This document shows positions 28,901 through 37,222 of a DNA stretch of 64,000 bases, one piece after another. Where the stretch lies: contig CAWGNG010000015.1 of assembly GCA_963823895.1 (NCBI GenBank), positions 22,186-86,185 of the forward strand. Direction: 5' to 3'. Made by a program: the position numbers and the translations under genes. The DNA is from G963675935 sp963823895. Lineage in GTDB: Bacteria > Planctomycetota > Planctomycetia > Pirellulales > Thermoguttaceae. Within the stretch, counting starts at the first letter, position 1. Every line of letters starts with the position of its first letter. Below the pieces are notes generated by a model. That model was not told where the DNA came from, did not search any database, and worked only from the letters and a program-made list of their open reading frames with translations.

Positions 28901-29247
28901 ACCTGTACCGGCGGCTGGCGCGGGTGTCGAACCGTTCGGAACTGGACGACCTTGCGGCGGAGTTGGTGGATCGATTTGGCCCCCCGCCGCCGTTGGTTCA
29001 GCATCTGCTGCTGATGGCCGAGATTCGCATCGCCGCCCACCGCTGGCAAATTGCATCGATCCATATCGAGGATTGCTACGTAGTATTTCAGTATGCGTCG
29101 CCACGCGAGATTCAGCGATTGGCGACCCTGAGCGGGGGGCGGCTGCGGGTGGTCGATGGCCGAAGCGCCTATCTTCCGCTGGAGAAAGGAGTTGCGCAAG
29201 CGGAGACGATCCTGGCCGAGGTGAAATCGCTGTTGCAGCGGGAGTAA
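25921..29247 (+). CDS. mfd: Mfd: transcription-repair coupling factor
   Basis: Mfd removes stalled RNA polymerase and recruits UvrA. The 1108-aa protein shows a UvrB-like N-terminal module (LRGGIVDIFAPDWDWPVRVE), an RNA-polymerase interaction domain near residue 454 (GDLVVHVGHGIARYRGLKLL), Walker A GDVGYGKTELAMRAAFK near 600, the DEEQ box VIDEEQRFGVEVKERLK near 702, and TRG-type motifs ATTIIESGLDIPNANT. The C-terminal D7 region is present. A GA-rich and ATTCATC repeat insert (about 26747-26865) is read in frame near residues 276-315. Confidence 0.95.
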   Translation: MTDAEGAVTAADRLLELAGRLERQEGFAEVVESLRGGHAATLDGVWGLSCALAAAAFAAHVPAALVVICPTVEQADELVDDLALFTRIVPERFPASESLNAAERDEVFGQRLHLLKLLSTPDDSPKLVVASIQSLLQPSPSRETLEGQTRRLRRGGTMAVEELTRWLVENGLVGTPAVELPGEFSLRGGIVDIFAPDWDWPVRVEFFGDEIESIRRFEISSQRSLEPLEAIDVTIVGQSSLDRAHLSDYLPAGSWFLLLEPMELEQQGRQYLERMDGGEGREERGEGGGGNDELHDRPQPIHHSSFITHHSSFHTVSDVLEQAFRFPSVAASAVAAASLETTCRLKIESVERFSGDINRVRDELDEAGMGQDVFVVCQTEAEARRLADLFAATLAAQEGRLRFPVGTLHSGFRMVHDRIVLLSSGELFHRTDLRRPSHRRLTRIIDSFLELREGDLVVHVGHGIARYRGLKLLEKNGQVEEHLELEFAGRTKLYVPATRIGLVQKYVGGTKSRPTLAKLGGRLWERQKDRVSEAVVDLAADMLELQAARSSRPGIAYPTDTEWQSEFDASFPYHETPDQLTTIDAIKHDMCLSRPMDRLLCGDVGYGKTELAMRAAFKVVDAGYQAAVLVPTTLLCEQHQRTFAARMAEFPFEIAALSRFASRRQQNEIIRRLAEGSIDIVIGTHRLAQPDVKFHNLGLVVIDEEQRFGVEVKERLKALRQTVDVLTMTATPIPRTLHMGLLGLRDISNLETPPEDRLAVETRVARFDPELIRHAVLRELNRNGQIFFVHNRVEDIEIVARRLRQILPEARLAVAHGQMHEDDLEKVMIGFIDRRYDLLLATTIIESGLDIPNANTIFIDEADRYGLADLHQLRGRVGRYKHRAYCCLLIDPNKNLTPSAARRLHAIEEFSDMGAGFAIAMRDLEIRGAGNILGSEQSGHIATIGYELYCDLLEQAVRRLKQLPPKTSIEVDVDLPGEGYIPRAYVPDMRLKIDLYRRLARVSNRSELDDLAAELVDRFGPPPPLVQHLLLMAEIRIAAHRWQIASIHIEDCYVVFQYASPREIQRLATLSGGRLRVVDGRSAYLPLEKGVAQAETILAEVKSLLQRE
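26747..26865. repeat. In-frame low-complexity insert in mfd
   Basis: A GGGGAGAG/GAGAGG run is followed by AATGATGAAT, a short spacer, then repeated ATTCATCATT units. AATGATGAAT and ATTCATCATT are reverse complements. It encodes a Gly/Glu-rich then His/Ser-rich loop (HHSSFITHHSSF). A similar AATGATGAAT..ATTCATCAT pair is found near 61261-61315. The element length keeps the reading frame. Confidence 0.65.
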
Positions 29248-29284
29248 GGTTGCGTCTATAATCCCGCCCCCTGTATCGTCTTTG

Positions 29285-30619
29285 ATGCGTTCGATGTTTC
29301 GACCGCTACACGGGAAAACTCCAAGGATGGAAACCGTGCCACACGTACACCGCCATGTTTGCTCGCTAATCGGCGTTTTCTTGGCCACGCTGTTTGCCGT
29401 CTCATGGTGTGCGGCGCAGTATCCCGCGGACAATGGAAACGGGTTTGGGAATTACCCCATGCCTCCGGCGGCGCCCGGCAACATCTACCAGCCGTCGGTC
29501 GGCGGCCCGCCGCTGCAGCCGGCGGCCAGCCCTCGTCCAGCGACCTGGCCCGGCGCCGCTCCGCCCACCGCGCCATCACAACCGCTCGGGGGCAATCTGC
29601 CTCCCGCCAGTCAACTGAATACGTGCGAAGGCACTCGCATCCTTGCTCACGTCGGCTCAGAAGTGATCTTGGAGGGGGACGTGTCGGGACCCGTCAACGA
29701 TTTCCTTGAAGCCAACAAGGATCGCATTCCGGCCGACCAGATCGAGATGATGCGCGAGGCCCTGATCAAGAAGAACTTGAAGAATCTGATCCAGAACAAG
29801 CTGATCTATCTCGACGCGAAAGAGAAGATTCCGGCGGAGGGCTGGTCGCAGGTCGAGAAGCAGTTGGAGAAGTTGTTTGACGACGAAGAAATCGACAAAA
29901 TGATGAAGCGGGCAGGCGTCACTTCGCGGCGCGAGCTCGAATACAAGTTGCAAAAGGTGGGCTCGTCGCTGGAACGCGAAAGGCGATCGTTTTGCGAGCG
30001 GCAACTTGCCGGCGAGTGGATTCACATGCAACTCAAACGCGACAACGAGGTCACCCCCGACCAGATGATCGCCTACTATCGGCAACATCTCGAGGAGTTT
30101 ACCACGCCCGCGCGGGCAAAGTGGGAAGATCTGATGGTGCGATTGGACAAGTATCCCAACGGCGATGCTGCTTATGCAGCGCTGGCGCGAATGGGCAACC
30201 AGGTGCTGGCCGGCGCGAACTTCGCCGACGTGGCCAAAGCCGGGTCGGACGGCGCGACCGCGCCCAACGGCGGCGTGTGGGGTTGGACCGCCAAGGGCGC
30301 CCTGGTCAGCCAAGAAATTGACGCCGCCCTGTTTGATCCCCGCCTGCCCGTCGGCCAACTTAGTCCGATCATCAAGGAACCCGCCGGGTATCATATCATT
30401 CGCGTGACCAGCCGCGAGGCCAGAAAGGTCATGCCGTTCCTTGAGGCCCAGGGTGAAATCCGCCAGAAGCGCGACAAGATTGCGAAGCAGCGGTTCGAGA
30501 AACAAGTGCAAGAGTACCTGGCGAAACTGGAGGCAAGGACGCCGATATCGACCATTTTTGACGGTCAAAAAGACTCGGAGCAGCAGCTCTCCGGCCGGCC
30601 GGAGCTGCGTCGTTATTAG
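29285..30619 (+). CDS. Secreted PpiC/SurA-like peptidyl-prolyl isomerase
   Basis: After a signal segment (LIGVFLATLFAVSWCAAQYP) and a Pro-rich linker comes a SurA-like N-domain (ILAHVGSEVILEGDV..LIQNKLIYLDAKEKIP). A parvulin domain follows (FADVAKAGSDGATAPNGGVW, VGQLSPIIKEPAGYHIIRV). It likely chaperones outer-membrane proteins in the periplasm. Candidate starts are ATG 29285, 29294 and 29327; none has a good ribosome site, so the start is uncertain. The tRNA-Ser gene follows. Confidence 0.8.
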   Translation: MRSMFRPLHGKTPRMETVPHVHRHVCSLIGVFLATLFAVSWCAAQYPADNGNGFGNYPMPPAAPGNIYQPSVGGPPLQPAASPRPATWPGAAPPTAPSQPLGGNLPPASQLNTCEGTRILAHVGSEVILEGDVSGPVNDFLEANKDRIPADQIEMMREALIKKNLKNLIQNKLIYLDAKEKIPAEGWSQVEKQLEKLFDDEEIDKMMKRAGVTSRRELEYKLQKVGSSLERERRSFCERQLAGEWIHMQLKRDNEVTPDQMIAYYRQHLEEFTTPARAKWEDLMVRLDKYPNGDAAYAALARMGNQVLAGANFADVAKAGSDGATAPNGGVWGWTAKGALVSQEIDAALFDPRLPVGQLSPIIKEPAGYHIIRVTSREARKVMPFLEAQGEIRQKRDKIAKQRFEKQVQEYLAKLEARTPISTIFDGQKDSEQQLSGRPELRRY

Positions 30620-30709
30620 TCCGGAACTCTCGGAGTTTCGGAGTCGGCGGACGACCGCTTGACGAACGGCGCAATTTGTCGCAGACTTAATAGGTGTCTG
30701 TGTCGGCTG

Positions 30710-30792
30710 GAGGGTAAGCGAATGGTTAGCGGCCACACTGGAAATGTGGTGCCCCAGTAATGGGGTTGCGGGTTCGAGCCCCGTGCCCTCCG
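30710..30792 (+). tRNA. tRNA-Ser(GGA)
   Basis: An 83-base class II tRNA. The acceptor stem is GGAGGGT with GCCCTCC, discriminator G. The anticodon arm is CCACA-CTGGAAA-TGTGG (anticodon GGA, Ser). The long variable arm is CCCC-AGTAA-TGGGG. The T arm is GCGGG-TTCGAGC-CCCGT. CCA is not encoded. It marks the left boundary of the formate dehydrogenase/Wood-Ljungdahl region. Confidence 0.93.
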
Positions 30793-31050
30793 CTTGCAAC
30801 GTCATGATTCTCAACGGCTTCCGTCGATGCGTCGGCGGGGGCTGTTTCTGTTTTCCCGCCATTGGTGGGGGCGTTGTTGCCAAAAGTGTTGCCAGCCCGC
30901 CGATTGTTGCCGGCTTCCCAGTCGCGCCCCCACAATTCATCCGCCACCGAATCGGCGTCCATCGTCACGTAATACTTCATGGTGGTGGCAATCTCGGCAT
31001 GACGCATCAACCGTTGCAACACGGCCGGCATGACCCGCTTGGCCCAGCGT
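30726..31050 (-). pseudogene. Tyrosine recombinase (integrase) C-terminal remnant
   Basis: The reading frame has RWAKRVMPAVLQRLMRHAEI followed by ATTMKYYVTMDADSVAD. It contains the end of an integrase catalytic domain: the HAEIATTMKYY region holds the conserved His and the catalytic Tyr. Everything upstream of about residue RWAK is missing; the frame stops right after the formate dehydrogenase gene's stop. Its 3' end runs into the tRNA-Ser gene, as is common for integrases of tRNA-targeted elements. It is a scar of a mobile element. Confidence 0.75.
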
Positions 31051-31056
31051 ACTCAT

Positions 31057-33764
31057 CTATTCCGCCGCGACAGCCGGGGTAACCCGGACTGCGGACACTT
31101 TGTACGAAGGCGTGCATGCCAACGGGTCGAGGTAGTTGCCGACGAGTATGTTTGTGGGGACTTCGTCGAAATGGAAGGAAAGAAATACGACGCCCGGCGA
31201 GCAAAGGTTGCTGAGGTGGGCACGTACGGTGAGCACGCCACGGCGGCTGGCGACCTCGACCATCTGGTTTTCGTGGATGTTCAGTGGTTCGGCATCGTGA
31301 GGGTTGATTTCTAGCCGCTCCTCGTCCGCCAACTCGACCAGCCCCGGCGTGCGACGCGACATTGAGCCGCAGTTGTAGTGTTCCAGGCGTCGGCCGGTGG
31401 TGAGGATAAGCGGGTAGGTCGCGTTGGCTTCCTCGGCCGGCCTGTCGTATTCGGCGCATTGGAAGGTCGCCCGCCCCCGCGGAAAGCTCTGCTCGTAGAG
31501 CACTCGCGTGCCCTGCACCGTCCGGTCAATGCAAGGCCAAACCAGGGGTTGCTGATCTAGCCGTCGATAGTCGATTCCGGCCATAACGGGGACGAGGCTG
31601 GCGATCTCGTCCATAATGTCCGGAGCGGTCCGTGCCGGCATCGCGTAGCCCATTCGGTCGGCCAGATCACAGATGATTTCGACGTCGGTCCGGCAACCCG
31701 ACAGCGGTTCCACGACCTTGCGGACGCGCTGCACCCTGCGGTCGGCGTTCGTGAAAGTCCCTTCCTTCTCGGCGAAGCTCGCGGCGGGGAGAATGACATC
31801 CGCTAGTTGTGTGGTCTTCGTGGGGAATATCTCGTGCGCGACAATGAAAGCCATCGCCCGGAGCGCTTTTACGACGCGTTGGCTGTCGGGATCTGTTTCC
31901 GCGGGGTTGTGACCGACGATATAGACTGCACGCACGCGGCCTCGGCATTCGCGCCGCCAAGCTTCGGTGAACTTCAGGCCCTTGTTGGTTGGCAGCGTAC
32001 AATTCCAGGCCTTCTCGAACTTGGCACGCGTCGCCTGATCGTCGAGGGACTGGTAGCCGGGCAGCACGTTCGGAAGTGCTCCCATGTCGCATGCGCCCTG
32101 GACGTTGCTCTGTCCCCGCAGGGGATTCACGCCGACGCCCCTGCGACCGACGTTGCCCGTCAGCAAAGCCAGATTCGCGCAACACATCACCCCGAGGGAG
32201 CCGTCGGTATGCTCGGTTACGCCCAACCCGTAGAGGATCATGGCCTTTTCCGCTTGCCCGTAGAGCCGTGCGGCGGCCTCGAGATCGTGAGTCCGAACTC
32301 CTGTGATCGCTTCCACGCGCTCCGGCGGATATTGGCGCACCGTCTCGGCAAACTGCTCGAATTGTTCGGCTCGGGCGGCGATGAACTCCTCGTCGTGCAA
32401 ATGGTCACGAAGGATCACGTGCGCCATTCCGTTCAACAGCGCTACGTTGGTGCCGGGCGCACCGGCAACCAATAATCTGCAAGCCGCGCCAAAGCAATCT
32501 GCCGTGGATCGACGACAATCATCTGCGTACGCCCCTGCACGGCGTGTTTGATCCTCATGCCGATGACCGGATGGGCCTCGGTCGGGTTGCAGCCGACCAG
32601 TAGGAGCACGTCGCTCTCCTGGATTTCGTCCAGAGAATTGGTGGCGGCCCCGCTGCCGAATACCGCGGCAAGACCCGTCACCGATGGGCTATGGCAAACG
32701 CGGGCGCAGTTGTCCACGTTGTTTGTCCCCACAACCGCCCGCATGAACTTCTGAAAGATGTAGTTTTCCTCGTTGGTGCCCCGACTCGATGAGATACCCA
32801 GGATGGCGTCAGGGCCGTGCTGCTCTTTGATGGCCGTCAGTCGTTTGGCCACCAAGCCGAGCGCCTCGTCCCACGACGCCTCACGAAATCCGGGAAACCG
32901 CGTGCCTCCGGCCGGATCCTTGATCAGCGGCGTCGTGAGCCGGTCGGGATGGTTGACGAAATCGAAGGCGAAGCGTCCTTTTACGCACAGGTCCGTGTTG
33001 TTGAAGGAACTGCCGCCAGCCGGTTCGACGCCAACTACCTGGCCATCCACCACATGGGCGTAGATTTGACATCCGGTTCCGCAGTACGGGCACAAGGTTG
33101 GGCCTCGGCGTTCGGTCTTTCCATGTTCGCAGCGCCAGCGCTCGCTGATCGCGCCCGTCGGACACACGGAGGCGCATGCACCGCAATGCTGGCAGTCCGT
33201 CGCCGTCAACGGTGCGTCAGAGAACGTAGCAATGGAACTGTTCAGTCCCCGACCGACTGGCTTGATCGCCCCTATTGCTTGATTGGCGTCGCAATACCGC
33301 CAACAGCGGTCGCAGCGAATGCAACGCACGAGGTCGCGCACCAGCAAGGGATCGTTTTGGACGAGAGCCCGCGGCTTCCCGGCCCCTGAAAACCGCAGGG
33401 GATTGGCGCGGTACTCAACGACCAGTTCGTCGAGGCGGGTGGGGATTGCGCGGCCGCTGCCGGGCGTGGTGCCGCCAATGGCGAGTTCCAGCAACGTCCG
33501 GCGCGCGGTTACGACCCGCGGTGAATGCGTATGGATGACCTGTCCCGGTCTTAACGGGGTATGGCACGCAGGGGGCAATTCTCGTTGGCCGTCAATCTCC
33601 ACCACACAAATTCGGCAAGCGCCGCGCACGCCTAGCGCAGCATCATGACACAAGGTGGGAATGGAAATCCCCACGCTCTCGGCAGCCTCCAGGATGGTGC
33701 GGCTTCCGCTGGCGTCTACCGGGCGATCGTCGATCAAGGCGGTGAGAACGTCGTTTTTCGGCAT
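31057..33764 (-). CDS. Formate dehydrogenase catalytic subunit (Mo/W-bis-MGD, NuoG-like N-terminus; one frameshift)
   Basis: It oxidises formate or reduces CO2 at the start of the methyl branch. ATG 33764 (MPKNDVLTALI). The N-terminus has a 2Fe-2S ferredoxin fold (CHDAALGVRGACRICVVEID), then 4Fe-4S motifs (CIRCDRCWRYC, CQHCGACASVCPTGAI). The molybdopterin domain starts CPYCGTGCQIYAHV. NCARVCHSPSVTGLAAVFGS places Cys, not selenocysteine, at the active site. The C-terminal MoCo-binding part includes LTTGRRLEHYNCGSMSRRT. A base seems missing near 32451-32460: RPA.. should continue as RPGTNVALLNGMAHVI. It follows the NuoEF gene by 17 bases, so it is probably NAD-linked. Confidence 0.88.
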
Positions 33765-33781
33765 ATTCAAAAAGCCCTGTG

Positions 33782-35521
33782 TCAGGGACGTTGCGTTGTC
33801 AGGTTGAGGAGGTCCGCCGTGGCTTTCAAGGCGGTCTTGCCCAGGCCGCACCGCGAGGTGGTTTCCAGACATTCGGCCAGCAGTCGGAAGGACTCCCGCC
33901 CCTCATCGGTAGGCCCGTGTGCCATGGCCGACTCGATGATCGTGCGTGCTTCTGCCACTCCGACACGGCAAGGAAGGCAGGCGCCGCACGTCTCCCGGCT
34001 GAAGAAGCGAAGCAGATTGGCGCCGATCTCCAGGGGATCGCGCCCTTGATGGAACACCGTGACCGAGCCGTTGCCCAATTGGTGTTGGAAATCCAGCGGG
34101 CTGTCCCAGGCATCGGAGCGGACGACGCGGCCGGCCGCCCCACCGATCAAGGCAAAACCGAAATGACCCAGCATTCCACCGCCCACACCATCGATCAAGG
34201 CGCCCAGAGAAACGCCCAGGGGCAGTTCGTAGACGCCGGGACGCGCGATATCGCCGCTTAGAGAAAAGAGCTTCGTGCCCGGCGAATCGGTGGTGCCGAC
34301 TTCGCGGAACCAGGCGCTACCGTGCTCCAGTATGCGCGGGATGTACGCCAACGTTTCGACATTGTCGACGACTGTCGGGCGGCCGGACAGACCGGCTTCC
34401 ACTGGAAACGGCGGCCGCAGCCGCGGCTCGCCCCGTTTGCCTTCGAGCGATTCCAGCAACGCCGACTCTTCGCCGCAGACATACGCCCCCGCTCCAATGC
34501 GAACGTCGATTTGGAAGGCAAAGCCCGAACCAGCGACGTTGTCCCCGACCAGTCCAGCGACGGTCATTGCTTGCAGGCAGGCTTCTAAGACCGGCTGAAG
34601 GTGCGCGTAATCCGAACGCAGGTAGAGGACGCCGTGATCGGCCCCAATCGCGTAGCCCGCCAGCACCATGCCCTCCAATACCAGAAACGGCCGGTGGGTC
34701 AGCAGGAACCGGTCTTTGAACGTGCCCGGCTCGCTTTCGTCGGCGTTGCACACCAGGACGCGCGGGGGTGGATTGGCAACGGCCAATTGCCATTTCTTCG
34801 CCGTGGGAAACCCCGCGCCGCCTCGGCCTCGTAGTCCCGCCTCGTTCACCCGCTCGATCAACTCCGCCGGGGTAGCATGGCCGACTAGCTTCTTCAAAGC
34901 GGAAAAGCCTCCCGCCGCCTCGTACTGGGCCATTTCTGCGAGCGGATGAGGGATGTCGCCCAGCAGCCTTCTTTGCTCGCCCGACTGTGCCTCGGGAAAG
35001 GCGCTGCCCCGCTGCGCTCGCTGTCCTAGCTCCGTTTGATCGGCTTGACGACCGCTGCGAACCAGCCGCAACAATCCTGGCAATTCTGCCGGCGACACGT
35101 GGCCCAAGACCCACTCGTCGATCTTTACGACAGGGCAACGATCGCACTGGCCGAAGCAGTTTGCCGCCTCCAGCCGAAAACAACGATCGCTGGTGACCTC
35201 ACCCGCGCCGATTCCCAATTCCCGAGAAGCTATAGCCAGCAGTTCGCGGCAACCGGCAAGTTCGCAGGCCGCGCCGTCGCACACGCGGATGCAATGTTCG
35301 GCGGGAGGATCGAACCGAAAATCGTCATAGAACGAGGCGACGCTATAACTAACTTGGCGCGGGATACCCAGTTGGGTCTCAATGTCCACAAAGGTCTCTG
35401 CCGGGAGATAGCCCAAACGACGTTGGACTGCCTGCAAAACGGGAAGCAGCGATGCCCGAGGATCCTTCATGGACCAAGGCCATTCTGCGAGAGCTGCTTG
35501 AAGCGCTTGCTGTGAGTTCAC
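33782..35521 (-). CDS. Fused NuoE-NuoF-like NADH-oxidoreductase subunit of formate dehydrogenase
   Basis: The 579-aa product fuses two complex I-type modules. Residues about 1-160 are NuoE-like thioredoxin-fold with 2Fe-2S ligands (CDGAACELAGC, CFGQCDRC). Residues about 190-579 are NuoF-like: GRGGAGFPTAKKWQLA for NADH/FMN, CNADESEPGTFKDR, GAGAYVCGEESALLESLEG, and a 4Fe-4S site ETCGACLPCRVG with a later Cys. GTG 35521 overlaps the stop of the DUF3786-like gene. It probably transfers electrons between NAD(H) and the formate dehydrogenase encoded next. Confidence 0.87.
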   Translation of the reverse strand: MNSQQALQAALAEWPWSMKDPRASLLPVLQAVQRRLGYLPAETFVDIETQLGIPRQVSYSVASFYDDFRFDPPAEHCIRVCDGAACELAGCRELLAIASRELGIGAGEVTSDRCFRLEAANCFGQCDRCPVVKIDEWVLGHVSPAELPGLLRLVRSGRQADQTELGQRAQRGSAFPEAQSGEQRRLLGDIPHPLAEMAQYEAAGGFSALKKLVGHATPAELIERVNEAGLRGRGGAGFPTAKKWQLAVANPPPRVLVCNADESEPGTFKDRFLLTHRPFLVLEGMVLAGYAIGADHGVLYLRSDYAHLQPVLEACLQAMTVAGLVGDNVAGSGFAFQIDVRIGAGAYVCGEESALLESLEGKRGEPRLRPPFPVEAGLSGRPTVVDNVETLAYIPRILEHGSAWFREVGTTDSPGTKLFSLSGDIARPGVYELPLGVSLGALIDGVGGGMLGHFGFALIGGAAGRVVRSDAWDSPLDFQHQLGNGSVTVFHQGRDPLEIGANLLRFFSRETCGACLPCRVGVAEARTIIESAMAHGPTDEGRESFRLLAECLETTSRCGLGKTALKATADLLNLTTQRP

Positions 35522-36171
35522 CGCATCGTTTCTCCTGCTGGACCAACGGACTCTTGCGACTTTCCGATCCAGGGCTGGCCTGCCAACCGGGATACCAGCC
35601 GTTCGGAAAGCACGACCACGTCCTCGGCGGTGAAATAGGACTCGATATTGGGCGGCAGCAACAACGACGCGTCGGGCGGCAACTCGTCGTCACCTGCGTA
35701 CCACACTAGCCGGAGCGTCAGCCGCGGGAACATGTCGAAATCAAAAGCGGCATCGCCCGCCGCAATCGCTCGGCCACCCAATTCCATCGCTGCGCGAGCC
35801 AGCCGTGCGGAATCGCAGCCCACTGTGGCACACAGCCGCGCGATAGCCCGCTGCCGGTACACTTTGGCATAGGATCGGGCTGTGGCGAGATCGGCGAAGG
35901 TGATCTCGGGTGGCAGCCGGTCGGGACGTGATGCGGTTGCCAGGTAGTGCAGCGTGAGGATGTGCCAGAGCGGTCCCACGTCCAACCCGGCCTGCGTGGC
36001 AACCCGTTCGGCGGACAGATCCACCAGCAAAGTCTCGTTGAGAACCGGCAACCGCCATCTGTTGCCGGCGGCTTCGGCGCCAAGCCATCGTAGTTGGTCG
36101 TCGGACTGAATGGTGACGGCTGCTATGGCCAACTCGGTTGCCCGCTGCAAGTGACGTTGCACGGGGAGCAT
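35518..36171 (-). CDS. DUF3786-like protein
   Basis: The 217-aa product has no catalytic motif I can name. LHYLATASRPDRLPPEITFA, LGGRAIAAGDAAFDFDMFPR and LRLVWYAGDDELPPDAS, then SYFTAEDVVVLSERL, resemble DUF3786 proteins, which often lie near corrinoid or acetyl-CoA pathway genes. It is translationally coupled to the NuoEF gene downstream. A role in assembly or regulation of C1 enzymes is plausible by context only. Confidence 0.5.
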   Translation of the reverse strand: MLPVQRHLQRATELAIAAVTIQSDDQLRWLGAEAAGNRWRLPVLNETLLVDLSAERVATQAGLDVGPLWHILTLHYLATASRPDRLPPEITFADLATARSYAKVYRQRAIARLCATVGCDSARLARAAMELGGRAIAAGDAAFDFDMFPRLTLRLVWYAGDDELPPDASLLLPPNIESYFTAEDVVVLSERLVSRLAGQPWIGKSQESVGPAGETMR

Positions 36172-36174
36172 GGC

Positions 36175-36819
36175 TCAACCTTTATCTGCCTGGAGATCAG
36201 CCATTTGCGCGGCTTCGCATACGACGCGAAACTCGAGCGTATCCGATTTCCGTCCCGCACAATAACTAGTTAGGATGCCCTCAATCCTCTGCGATGTCTC
36301 CTCATCCAGCCCACTCTGTTTCAACAGACCTCGGGCTTCCGCGATGCCGGCGGCCGAGTCATCCTCGCCGTGACTGGAACCAGGCGCAGCGAGGGAACCC
36401 CGGACGACCAGTTCCAAGAGCAGCGCCGCCGCGAGGACGACGCGAGGATCACCCCCTTGCTTTCCTACCAGGCTCTTGGCAAACTGGAAAACCTTCAGTG
36501 CCTGGGCAAATCGCGGGCGATCACTCTGAAATCGCTCTTCCAGGGCGTGAATCAGCAGGGCGGCCAACGCCCCTTCCGGACGGACAGCCGATTGAGGCCG
36601 GGGCGCAACGCCGAGACATTCCTGGGCCAGCGAGCACCACGCGGCACAACCGATCTCCACCCCCGGATTTGAGAAGCGGTGGTCGCAGCGCGGGCAGTGT
36701 CCAGTAGCCTCATCCTTAAACAGCTCAACGGACGTACCGCACTGGGGGCAGGGAATCTCGAAAACCGCGTTAGCTTTCCAGTATCCTCGATCTTGGCCAG
36801 GGCACTTCATCCATTTCAC
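36175..36819 (-). CDS. Zinc-ribbon protein with degenerate HD-like C-terminus
   Basis: The 214-aa product starts CPGQDRGYWKANAVFEIPCP. Zinc-ribbon Cys pairs are CPQCGTSVELF and CPRCDHRF, followed by GCAAWCSLAQECLG. The helical C-terminus (VVLAAALLLELVVRG, DTLEFRVVCEAAQMADL) resembles an HD phosphohydrolase helix arrangement, but the His-Asp pair is replaced by Leu-Glu, so catalysis is doubtful. It is first in the leftward formate dehydrogenase operon and 3 bases before the DUF3786-like gene. Function unknown. Confidence 0.45.
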   Translation of the reverse strand: MKWMKCPGQDRGYWKANAVFEIPCPQCGTSVELFKDEATGHCPRCDHRFSNPGVEIGCAAWCSLAQECLGVAPRPQSAVRPEGALAALLIHALEERFQSDRPRFAQALKVFQFAKSLVGKQGGDPRVVLAAALLLELVVRGSLAAPGSSHGEDDSAAGIAEARGLLKQSGLDEETSQRIEGILTSYCAGRKSDTLEFRVVCEAAQMADLQADKG

Positions 36820-37222
36820 CTTTTAGACACTATGTCGTTGTCTTTTCTGGCTCTCGCGGCTATTGCCCCACAAATCGCGGAAAACACGGGCTGATAACAC
36901 ATTAGTATTATCTCAATGTTACCCCCAATTGGATACCGGCAAATCATGAAGCCATCGGGCGACGATATACATCAGTATTTACATAATACTTGACATCATT
37001 ATAGCAGAAGGCTAATATGCGGGCAAGGGTGAGTAACCTTCGGAAGTGTCCCTCGTCTCCTTTTCTTTGCGTATGATAGGCAAGTCGCTTACAATGAATT
37101 ATACCAGATGGCGTTGGCTTTATTGCTGCGTGTTCCCCGTGATATGACAATTCTTCTCATCTTACTGTGATTTCCTGTGAATGGGGGTCGGCTCGCGGAC
37201 CGCGATGGTCGAGACCATTTCG
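36820..37222. other. AT-rich divergent control region between the fdh and coo/acs operons
   Basis: About 400 bases without a gene, clearly lower in GC than its neighbours. It holds a strong rightward promoter (36990-37018) and a weak leftward candidate: TATAAT on the minus strand at 37103-37098 with a poor -35. Several TAGTATTA/CAGTATTTAC-like AT repeats near 36903-36990 could be operator sites, but no known regulator box was recognised. Confidence 0.6.
36990..37018 (+). promoter_or_regulatory. Strong sigma70-like promoter for the coo/acs operon
   Basis: Perfect -35 TTGACA (36990-36995), 17-base spacer, -10 TAATAT (37013-37018, 5 of 6). It is about 200 bases upstream of the cooC start at 37223, leaving a long leader. 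Confidence 0.65.

Noticed and set aside
31057..33764. Selenocysteine formate dehydrogenase
   Set aside because: The active-site motif reads NCARVCHSPSV with a normal Cys codon; there is no in-frame TGA at that position.
37181..37222. Longer CooC start at 37181
   Set aside because: The extra residues are not conserved in the family, whose N-terminus begins directly at the MKVAIVGKGG strand.
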